From: Erysipelothrix amsterdamensis
Lineage (GTDB): Bacteria > Bacillota_I > Bacilli_A > Erysipelotrichales > Erysipelotrichaceae
DNA length: 64,000 nt
Direction: 5' to 3'
Assembly (NCBI RefSeq): GCF_940143175.1
Contig: NZ_OW659496.1
Coordinates: forward strand, 1,178,001-1,242,000
Below, in pieces: positions 57,210 to 64,000 of this stretch; the first letter of the stretch is position 1, and every line of letters starts with the position of its first letter. The notes under the pieces were generated by a model. That model made no database searches, was not told where the DNA came from, and saw only the letters and a list, made by a program, of their open reading frames with translations. The position numbers and the translations under genes were made by a program.

Positions 57210-57259
57210 AAACTGCAAGAATGCAGAGATTCTAATTAATCTCGCTTCCTGCAATTTTT
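57210..57259 (-). terminator. Terminator after GNAT gene
   Basis: A long hairpin (CTGCAAG...CCTGCAA with an inner GAGATT/AATCTC stem) is flanked by A and T runs on both sides, so it may act in both directions. Confidence 0.6.
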
Positions 57260-57697
57260 TTATCGATCCAAGATCATTTGTTCATATCCTAAAAACTCAA
57301 ATCCCAATCGTTCATAAAGTTTTTTAGCACCACGATTACCTGGCGTTACTTCCAATCTGAATCGGATAACATCAGGAAATTTATCCATCAAGATCGATAA
57401 AGCCTCAGTACCTAGACCCTTACCACGGTAAGCATCGTCCACCAATAACTCCTCTACCCATAATTGCAATCCACCAACCTCAGTTGAAAACATAATCGAA
57501 CATAATAAATAACCACATACGTTCCCTTCTTCAACCAAAAACCACCCAAAACAGTCGTTTTCTTTGATGATATGATTAAAGTTTCGCTTGAATAATTCGT
57601 AATCTGGTTCACCCAAACATGCAGGACTTGTTAAAAACTTTGTCGCAAGTTCGGCGTACAACGTTAAATCCGAATCCGTAAATGCTTTTAATTCCAT
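57260..57697 (-). CDS. GNAT-family N-acetyltransferase
   Basis: Acetyl-CoA dependent acetyltransferase of unknown substrate. The 145 residues show LWVEELLVDDAYRGKGLGTEALSIL, the acetyl-CoA loop with R/Q-x-x-G-x-G/A, and the C-terminal TPGNRGAKKLYERLGFEFLGYEQMIL. It lies 9 bp after the methyltransferase gene, in the ileS operon direction. Confidence 0.88.
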   Translation of the reverse strand: MELKAFTDSDLTLYAELATKFLTSPACLGEPDYELFKRNFNHIIKENDCFGWFLVEEGNVCGYLLCSIMFSTEVGGLQLWVEELLVDDAYRGKGLGTEALSILMDKFPDVIRFRLEVTPGNRGAKKLYERLGFEFLGYEQMILDR

Positions 57698-57706
57698 AAT
57701 GCCTCC

Positions 57707-58414
57707 CTATTTTCGAAGTGTGTAACAAATAATTGCGGATGCAATCGCAACATTTAGTGATTCAAACTGTGACGTTTCAATTTTGACAGTTCCATCACAT
57801 AAGTCCACTACAGCATCCGACACACCACTCCCTTCAGAACCCATCACAACCGCAATCGGACAGGTTTTAATATCTTGTAAATTGTGCGTGTTTTCACCGA
57901 GGTAACTCGCATACACAGGAATGTTCCACGCTTTTATTTGAGTTATTGCAAGGTCTAAAGTCATCCGAATGACCGGAATATGAAATATTGACCCTTGTGT
58001 GGAACGTATCACTTTGTCATTAAACTCATCCACACAGGTTTCAGAGACAACAACAGCATCAAAACCAAAACTATGCGCGGTACGGATAATGGTACCGAGA
58101 TTACCAGGATCTTGAACACCATCACAAATGAGATATCGATCAGCGTGCGTTAATGCACGCTGTGGTTTCGAAATCACTGCAAACTGGTTCGAACCAGAAA
58201 TTGTATTGGATAGTTTTTGAGCTATATGCTCTGTAATCTGGATATCATCTTTTTCCGTTAATCCTATTGTTTTTTTTACAATACCAGCTGCATGAGCTTC
58301 CTGAATTAAGTGTTCACCCTCTATCAAAACTTCATTGTGTTCGTCTCGATACTTCTTTTTGCTTAATTTAGTACAATGCTTAACGAAATCATTTTGAAGT
58401 GATGTAATTTTCAT
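57707..58414 (-). CDS. TrmH/SpoU-family RNA 2'-O-methyltransferase
   Basis: SAM-dependent trefoil-knot methyltransferase acting on rRNA or tRNA (YsgA/RlmB group). The 235 residues contain an N-terminal L30e-like substrate-binding part and the three SpoU motifs: CDGVQDPGNLGTIIRTAHSFG, AVVMGSEGSGVS and IETSQFESLNVAIASAI. The target nucleotide cannot be assigned. Two bp separate it from the ileS stop. Confidence 0.9.
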   Translation of the reverse strand: MKITSLQNDFVKHCTKLSKKKYRDEHNEVLIEGEHLIQEAHAAGIVKKTIGLTEKDDIQITEHIAQKLSNTISGSNQFAVISKPQRALTHADRYLICDGVQDPGNLGTIIRTAHSFGFDAVVVSETCVDEFNDKVIRSTQGSIFHIPVIRMTLDLAITQIKAWNIPVYASYLGENTHNLQDIKTCPIAVVMGSEGSGVSDAVVDLCDGTVKIETSQFESLNVAIASAIICYTLRK

Positions 58415-58416
58415 AT

Positions 58417-61137
58417 CTAAGCCTTAACAACATCGTGACAACGTGGGCAAAGTTCATCTTCACCGACAACATCAACGATATTCCAACAACGCGGACATGT
58501 ATGACCTTCAACTTTTTCAACAGAAACTTCATAACCCATTACTTCTGGTAACGCGTCATTAACGAGTTCAAGTTTGGACACAATAAACCATTGTGCATCA
58601 TGTTTTCCAAGAATACTTTGAACGCGTGTTTCATCTACATCATCAAGATGGAGGCGTACATGCGCTTCTAAAGACTTACCAATTACTTTTTCTGCACGTT
58701 TTTCTTCAAGTGCTTTAAATACGGATTCACGTAATTTCAAGAGTGAATCCATTGACGCAACTTCTTCACTTGAAAGGATTGGATCAACCAAGTTACTGAA
58801 TTCTTGAAGATGGATACTCTCATCTTCTGGTCTAAAGACACGGTTCAACTCTTCTGTAGTATGAACTAGAATTGGTGCCATAATTCGGGAATAGATCATT
58901 AACGCATGATAAATCACTGTTTGAATTTCACGTCTTGAGCGGTCATCTTCTTTTTCAATATATAGAATATCTTTTGTATAGTCTAAGTAATATGATGACA
59001 TCATATTTGTAAGAGAACTTACAACTGAGGTCGTTACTTTTTGATAATCAAATGCTTTGTATGCTTCTTGAGCTTCTTTATTAACACGAATTACTTCATT
59101 TAAGACATAACGGTTAAGCAGTGATAATTCTTCAATCGCAATTCCGTCCGCGTCAATATCAAAGTTTGCAAGGTTTCCATGCATAAATCTAAATGTATTT
59201 CGAATCTTACGGTAAGATTCGGATACTTGTTTTAATAAGTCCTGTGACATCTTGATATCAGAATGGTAGTCGACACTGGCAACCCAAAGGCGTAGAATAT
59301 CTGCTCCTAAAGTTTCAGTAATTGCTTGAGGACTTAAAGCGTTCCCTTTCGATTTACTCATCTTTTCGCCGTCATCATGCATAATAAAGCCATGACTTAC
59401 GACTTGTTTATATGGCGCAAAACCATAGAGTGCAACGGAAATGATTAATGATGAGTTGAACCAACCACGATATTGGTCAGAACCTTCTGCATAAACATCC
59501 ACAGGAAGTGGTGTCTTACAGTGGTTTAACGCTGCAGTGTGTGATGATCCTGAATCAAACCAAACATCCATAATATCTGTTTCTTTTTTAAATGTACCAT
59601 TTGGTGAATTTGGATGTGTATAGCCTTCTGGTAATAAATCAATTGCTTCACGTTCAAACCATACATTCGTACCAAATTGTTCAACTAAATTAGCTACATG
59701 ATCAAAAACATCTTGCTCAATAATTGGAGATCCATCTTCAGCGTAAAAAATCGGAATTGGAACACCCCAAACACGTTGACGTGAAATACACCAATCACCA
59801 CGATCTGCAATCATATTATGCATACGTTTTTGACCCCATTTTGGTGTCCACTCTACTTTTTCAATCTCATCCAATACATTTTGACGTACGGAGTCAATTG
59901 ATGCAAACCATTGCGTTGTTGCACGGTAGATAATTGGCTTTTTAGTTCTCCAGTCATGCGCATAGCTATGTTTAATCCAACCCATTTTTAAGAGCGCACC
60001 CAATGATTCAAGTTTCATGGTTACAGCTTTATTCGCTTCTTCAAAGAAGAGTCCTGCAAATTCACCCGTAACTTCAGTTAAAACACCTTGCTCATTAACT
60101 GGACTGATTGGCTTAATACCATAAAGTGCACAGACATTAAAGTCATCAACACCATGGTCAGGAGCCGTATGAACACAACCTGTTCCAGCTTCATCGGTAA
60201 CATGATCACCATTTAATACAGGTGATAAACGATCATAAAGTGGATGTTGTGTTGTGACACCTTCGATGTCACGCCCTTTGAAACGTTTTAAAATTTCTCC
60301 TTGTTCAAGTTCTAATTCTTTAAGTGCGGACTCCATTAAGGATTCCATGAACACCATGTTGCCCTTTTCAGTTTGAACAAGTACGTATTCCATATTTGCA
60401 TTAACTGAAATTGCCAGGTTTGCAGGGATTGTCCATGGCGTTGTTGTCCAAATAACCATCTTATCGCCAGCATCTAAGACACCTTTACCATCAACCACAT
60501 CAAAAGCAACAAAAATTGCTGGGTCACGACGTTCTCGATATTCAATTTCTGCCTCAGCAAGTGCAGATTCACTTGATGGTGACCAATACACAGGTTTTAA
60601 TCCTTTGTAGATCATACCCTTCATAGCCATTTCCGCAAATACACGAATTTGTGTAGCCTCAAAATCCTTATTTAATGTAAGATAAGGATTTTTATAATCC
60701 CCAATTTTACCTAAAGATTTAAAATCGGCCATTTGAATTGCAACTTGTTCATGCGCATATTTCTCACAAAGCGCTCTAAATTCATAAGTCGGCATTTCTT
60801 TGCGATTTACGCCTAATTTTTGAATTGCATTTTCAATTGGTAAACCATGTGTATCCCAACCTGGTCTAAATGGTGTTTGATATCCCGCCATAAACTTAGT
60901 ACGGACAATTAAATCTTTTTGAATACCATTTAGGGCATGTCCAATATGGATATTTCCATTTGCATATGGAGGTCCATCATGCACTGTGAAAAGTGGCGCA
61001 CCTTCGCGCACTTCTTGCATTCTTTCATATAGGTTCATTTCATCCCAATCAGCTTGAATTCCAGGTTCTTTTTTATTAAGATTCCCTCTCATTTCAAAAT
61101 CTGTCTTTGGTAATAACAGTGTATCTTTATAGTTCAT
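58417..61137 (-). CDS. ileS: Isoleucyl-tRNA synthetase
   Basis: Class I synthetase, 906 residues. HIGH motif appears as GNIHIGHALN, KMSKS as GEKMSKSKGN, the editing domain has TTPWTIPANLA and GTGCVHTAPDHG with the conserved Asp, and the C-terminal zinc site is HTCPRCWN plus ELCPRCHDVV. The start at 61137 (MNYKDTLLL) has AGGAGC 9 nt upstream; the frame runs to 61155. It is controlled by a T-box leader directly upstream. Confidence 0.97.
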   Translation of the reverse strand: MNYKDTLLLPKTDFEMRGNLNKKEPGIQADWDEMNLYERMQEVREGAPLFTVHDGPPYANGNIHIGHALNGIQKDLIVRTKFMAGYQTPFRPGWDTHGLPIENAIQKLGVNRKEMPTYEFRALCEKYAHEQVAIQMADFKSLGKIGDYKNPYLTLNKDFEATQIRVFAEMAMKGMIYKGLKPVYWSPSSESALAEAEIEYRERRDPAIFVAFDVVDGKGVLDAGDKMVIWTTTPWTIPANLAISVNANMEYVLVQTEKGNMVFMESLMESALKELELEQGEILKRFKGRDIEGVTTQHPLYDRLSPVLNGDHVTDEAGTGCVHTAPDHGVDDFNVCALYGIKPISPVNEQGVLTEVTGEFAGLFFEEANKAVTMKLESLGALLKMGWIKHSYAHDWRTKKPIIYRATTQWFASIDSVRQNVLDEIEKVEWTPKWGQKRMHNMIADRGDWCISRQRVWGVPIPIFYAEDGSPIIEQDVFDHVANLVEQFGTNVWFEREAIDLLPEGYTHPNSPNGTFKKETDIMDVWFDSGSSHTAALNHCKTPLPVDVYAEGSDQYRGWFNSSLIISVALYGFAPYKQVVSHGFIMHDDGEKMSKSKGNALSPQAITETLGADILRLWVASVDYHSDIKMSQDLLKQVSESYRKIRNTFRFMHGNLANFDIDADGIAIEELSLLNRYVLNEVIRVNKEAQEAYKAFDYQKVTTSVVSSLTNMMSSYYLDYTKDILYIEKEDDRSRREIQTVIYHALMIYSRIMAPILVHTTEELNRVFRPEDESIHLQEFSNLVDPILSSEEVASMDSLLKLRESVFKALEEKRAEKVIGKSLEAHVRLHLDDVDETRVQSILGKHDAQWFIVSKLELVNDALPEVMGYEVSVEKVEGHTCPRCWNIVDVVGEDELCPRCHDVVKA

Positions 61138-61157
61138 ATTTTTTGCTCCTAACATAT

Positions 61158-61340
61158 AAAAAAAGACGCCCTCATAAGGGCGTCTTCAACGCGGTACCAC
61201 CTTAATTTACAGATAAAATCTGTAATCTCAATACGTTAACGCCGTAATACGTACTTTCTACTATGATTTCAAAAGTAAGGTTCACAAGTGATATTAAAAC
61301 GGATTGTTACTTGTTTTCACCATCCACAAGCTCTCTGAAA
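61158..61340 (-). promoter_or_regulatory. T-box leader of ileS
   Basis: Minus strand contains the T-box AAGGTGGTACCGCG (61188-61202), followed by a GC-rich terminator AAGACGCCC/GGGCGTCTT with eight U (61158-61187). Upstream lies a stem I region with AGTAGAAAGTACG-like sequence and a candidate ATC specifier at 61290-61292. It senses uncharged tRNA-Ile. Confidence 0.9.
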
Positions 61341-61344
61341 CAAT

Positions 61345-61833
61345 TTATCGCCCTAATTTGTCTTGATCTTCACCAATAAGTTTGGAATTGGGTGCATCTG
61401 GCAATGTTAAATCGTCAATTGCAATCTCTAATTCCAATAATTTTTCTTTTAACTCGTCACGGAGTTCGTTAGATTCATTTGAAATACGAGCTATTTCAAC
61501 GAGTACTTGACGCGATGTTGACATCGCCTCACGAACAATCATGTCCGCATTCATATAGGCTGTATCTATAATTGAATTTGCTTCTCGTAAGGCAAGCCGC
61601 GACATTTCTTCTGCAGCCTTCTCACGAACACCACTTTCGCTCACCAATTGTTGATATCGCTTTTTGATTATATCACGTTGTTCTTGTAATGACTCAACTT
61701 GTTTTTGATAAAGTTCAATTTGTTTCGTTAATATTGTTTTATCATGTTCCAAGTTGGTTATCATTTGATCAACTTCAAAGCGGTCATACCCTTGGCGCAT
61801 TACTCTAAATTTGGGTTTATGAGACATACTCAA
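61345..61833 (-). CDS. divIVA: DivIVA-family cell division protein
   Basis: Coiled-coil scaffold that binds curved membrane at poles and septum. The 162 residues start with KPKFRVMRQGYDRFEVDQMI, the DivIVA membrane-binding/dimer domain with its short polar start, and continue as two coiled-coil segments. Shorter than many. It sits between sepF and ileS, the usual Firmicute order, 3 bp after sepF. Confidence 0.9.
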   Translation of the reverse strand: MSMSHKPKFRVMRQGYDRFEVDQMITNLEHDKTILTKQIELYQKQVESLQEQRDIIKKRYQQLVSESGVREKAAEEMSRLALREANSIIDTAYMNADMIVREAMSTSRQVLVEIARISNESNELRDELKEKLLELEIAIDDLTLPDAPNSKLIGEDQDKLGR

Positions 61834-61836
61834 TTA

Positions 61837-62241
61837 CTACTGATCTAAATCTTCAAGGTTCATGCTAATTTCCCCTTGAACTCCTATTGTACGTGGTGTA
61901 CAAAGAATTACATTGTGGCCAATTTTTTGAATTGATCCATCAAGTGCAAACACAACCCCCGTTAAGAAATCAATCGTACGTTGTGCATAATCACGTTGTA
62001 ATCGATGTAAGTTTACAACTGCTGCACGTTTTTCTTTTAAGTAACGTGCTACCTCTTCAGATTCTTCAAATGATCTCGGTTCAAATAAAACCATTTTTGT
62101 ATCTGATGGTAATTTAGGCGCCTCTGATGATGCGCGTGGTGTTTCATATTCGCTCAAGCTCTCAGCCTCCTCGTCAGTAAGTTCAAGATATTCATCTTCA
62201 ACCGGTGTAAGAATATTTTTAAGTTTATCTTTAAAGCTCAT
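61837..62241 (-). CDS. sepF: Cell division protein SepF
   Basis: FtsZ-bundling membrane anchor at the septum. The 134 residues have the N-terminal amphipathic helix (MSFKDKLKNIL), an acidic/Ser-rich linker, and the SepF core MVLFEPRSFEESEEVARYLKEKRAAVVNLHRL with RTIDFLTGVVFALDGSIQKIGHNVILCTP. AACGGAGG lies upstream of the ATG. Confidence 0.94.
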   Translation of the reverse strand: MSFKDKLKNILTPVEDEYLELTDEEAESLSEYETPRASSEAPKLPSDTKMVLFEPRSFEESEEVARYLKEKRAAVVNLHRLQRDYAQRTIDFLTGVVFALDGSIQKIGHNVILCTPRTIGVQGEISMNLEDLDQ

Positions 62242-62293
62242 CGTTCAAACCTCCGTTTTGATAAGTATATCATATCATAATAATAGTTTAAAA

Positions 62294-62836
62294 TTAATCG
62301 TTATCGCGATCAACCTCAAGCAATCCATAATCGCCGTCAAGACGTTTATAGACAACTGCTACATCTGATGTTTCATCATCTGTATAAATAAAGAATGAGT
62401 GACCCAACATTTCCATATCTACAATCGCATCATTAAGATTCATTTTTTCAGCCACAATGGATTTAGTCTTAACAAGTTTAGATTCTTCTTTTGCCTCTGA
62501 TTCTGCAATCATATTTAAAAATGCTTGTGATAATCCCTCACGGTTTTTACGTGAAATTTTTGTTTTATGACGACGAATTTGATCTTCTAATTTATCAACA
62601 ACACGGTCAAGTGCTGCGTAGAAATCTTCGTGTAAAACTTCCGCACGTAATGGTCCAATTTTAGAAGTAATTGTAACTTCTACTTTAGAACCTTGAGGAT
62701 AAACATTCACAACCACATTTGCACGCCATGAGTCATCTACCTCAAAATACTTGTGTAAGAATTCTAATTTTTCTTCCACTTTTTCCTGCATTGCATCTGT
62801 GATTTCCACATTTTTTCCATGAATATAAACTAACAT
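62294..62836 (-). CDS. hpf: Ribosome hibernation promoting factor (long form)
   Basis: Dimerises 70S ribosomes into inactive 100S particles in stationary phase. The 180 residues consist of the S30AE N-terminal domain (1-100; VYIHGKNVEITDAMQEKVEEKLEFL) and a C-terminal dimerisation domain with DMEMLGHSFFIYTDDETSDVAVVYKRLDGDYGLLE. The full C-terminal domain marks the long form of Firmicutes. Confidence 0.94.
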   Translation of the reverse strand: MLVYIHGKNVEITDAMQEKVEEKLEFLHKYFEVDDSWRANVVVNVYPQGSKVEVTITSKIGPLRAEVLHEDFYAALDRVVDKLEDQIRRHKTKISRKNREGLSQAFLNMIAESEAKEESKLVKTKSIVAEKMNLNDAIVDMEMLGHSFFIYTDDETSDVAVVYKRLDGDYGLLEVDRDND

Positions 62837-62864
62837 ATAAAACCCTCCCTATTATTGTTGTTTT

Positions 62865-63842
62865 CTATTTTTGATAAATACTATCATAGTATTTCATCTC
62901 ACGTCCTGGTGGACGCCCTGTATCATATCGGCGATCACCAAGAAGTGCGTCGAAATTTACAGGTTCATTGTGTTCTAATGCATCGTTTAAAGCCCCGATG
63001 CATTCACTTCCTAGCACAATGGACGACTCATAGAGTTCCATAAATGTCTCGTTCGATGTTTCATCGATATTTGTTGGGTTTGACCATGTATCACGCTTTA
63101 AATTAAGAACGTCGTATCGCGCATCGATATTCGAATTAACGATATGACTTGAAAACGCCCACGGATAAGCCATTTTACGTTCCAGTTTCTGAATCACTGG
63201 AGTCATAATATTGTGCGGATCGTATAAATAACTCAAAATCTTTTTAAAGGAGCAAATTGCTTCTTCAATCACTAAAGGTTCTAAATATATTCCAAAAACT
63301 TGAACGAGCATTGCTTGATAGAATGATGCAATAACCCGTCGCTCTTCTTCATTGACATCGACAAAACGTTTCGGTTTTAACGATGCCATATCACGCCCTT
63401 TTACATACGTAACCATTAATGAATCAAGCATTGACTCGTACCGGAAATGCCAGTAACGTGTAGCTCCAGCTATTTCCCCACCACGATAAAACACAAATGG
63501 ATGCGCAAGAGAATCTAAAGACCAATGTTGAAAATGTCCGGCAATAAACGCAATAAGAATTGTTTTTCTTCGTTCATCTTTCATTTCCTTTATAAAACTC
63601 ACCGCTTGATTATAAAAATCATTAACATGAGTTCGGTGTACAATCCCACCATAATCAGCGACAATTTTATTCAGTTCCTGATCTTGCCATGGAAATACTT
63701 TGTAGTAAAACAAAATATCTGGACCATTGCTCCCAAGTAAATACGCCCTTGGATGTTTTTTTATCGCTTTTTGGACTGTCGACACGTCAAGTTCATTATA
63801 AACATCGAGTGCCATCAGCCCATGTGTAATAACATTTGGTAT
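62865..63842 (-). CDS. Zinc-dependent phospholipase C-like protein
   Basis: Member of the zinc-dependent phospholipase C/S1-P1-like superfamily found in Firmicutes. THGLMALDVYNEL, GSNGPDILFYY and AFIAGHFQHWSLDSLAHPFVFY supply the expected His/Asp metal ligands. No signal peptide, so probably cytosolic; real substrate unknown. The start is odd: the GTG at 63851 overlaps the GGAGG ribosome site, while AUA at 63842 lies 8 nt from it and would give a family-like MPNVITHG N-terminus. I list the AUA position as the likelier start. Confidence 0.75.
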   Translation of the reverse strand: MPNVITHGLMALDVYNELDVSTVQKAIKKHPRAYLLGSNGPDILFYYKVFPWQDQELNKIVADYGGIVHRTHVNDFYNQAVSFIKEMKDERRKTILIAFIAGHFQHWSLDSLAHPFVFYRGGEIAGATRYWHFRYESMLDSLMVTYVKGRDMASLKPKRFVDVNEEERRVIASFYQAMLVQVFGIYLEPLVIEEAICSFKKILSYLYDPHNIMTPVIQKLERKMAYPWAFSSHIVNSNIDARYDVLNLKRDTWSNPTNIDETSNETFMELYESSIVLGSECIGALNDALEHNEPVNFDALLGDRRYDTGRPPGREMKYYDSIYQK

Positions 63843-63880
63843 GACGGCCACCTCCTTTATTACATTCTAACAAATTACCT

Positions 63881-64000
63881 CTAAAGTTGCACCACTTTAA
63901 CACAGTTTTCATATTCTACAAATTCCAATTCAAGTGCTACCGCAACGGCTTCATTTACGACTTGACCATGAAATATATTTAAACCGTTTTTAATTCCTGA
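63881..64000 (-). CDS. C-terminal end of probable alanine dehydrogenase (partial)
   Basis: The last 39 codons of a minus-strand gene that enters from beyond the window. The segment NGLNIFHGQVVNEAVAVALELEF resembles the C-terminal end of alanine dehydrogenases (LNxYKGxVTxxAVA). The short length leaves the assignment tentative. Confidence 0.5.
   Translation of the reverse strand, partial: SGIKNGLNIFHGQVVNEAVAVALELEFVEYENCVKVVQL

Overview
The window looks like a chromosomal segment of a low-GC Firmicute-type bacterium, most likely an Erysipelotrichia/Erysipelothrix-like organism. This is an inference from the AT-rich coding sequence, strong Shine-Dalgarno sites, the PrkC/PrpC, SepF/DivIVA and Rex gene sets, a V-type ATPase operon and the general look of the 16S rRNA; a 16S comparison would settle it. 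No sporulation genes are visible. Most genes and all rRNA lie on the minus strand, which suggests that this is the leading strand here. Plus-strand genes form small islands (8.7-13.8 kb, 53.7-55.9 kb, one insertion sequence, one tRNA).

Layout: 0-8.6 kb is a minus-strand housekeeping run (gmk, priA, rsmB, PP2C phosphatase, PASTA kinase, rsgA, rpe, thiN). 8.7-13.8 kb holds rqcH, a YgjP-like metallopeptidase, a HAD phosphatase, two unrecognised membrane proteins and a minimal prepilin-peptidase-like protein. 13.8-16.2 kb holds an HD hydrolase and PTS enzyme I. 16.4-24.7 kb is a nine-gene V-type ATPase operon with a near-consensus promoter and its own terminator, divergent from tRNA-Ser(CGA). 25.0-34.0 kb carries PPi-type phosphofructokinase, an ABC-F protein, a degenerate amidase-like protein, asnS, rex and the tsaD-rimI-tsaB-tsaE cluster for t6A tRNA modification.

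34.0-50.1 kb is three tandem, nearly identical 16S-23S-5S operons. They have no tRNA in their spacers, share RNase III-type processing stems, and have individual promoters and terminators. 50.1-57.2 kb is the more plastic part: a DUF402 phosphatase, a ThiT-like S component, an IS30-family element flanked by a 24-bp duplicated terminator hairpin, an AAC(3)-like protein, a PgpA-like protein, an M32 carboxypeptidase, sodA, and an IS3-family element sitting in the loop of the sodA terminator. 57.2-64 kb carries a GNAT, a TrmH-family methyltransferase, ileS with a T-box leader, divIVA, sepF, hpf, a zinc phospholipase C-like protein and the 3' end of a probable alanine dehydrogenase.

I did not find a clearly novel multi-gene system such as a defence island, CRISPR array or prophage. 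The most interesting signals are the two insertion sequences that both exploit terminator hairpins, the 40-nt backup-terminator repeats between rRNA operons, and several conserved proteins with missing metal ligands (PriA, amidase).
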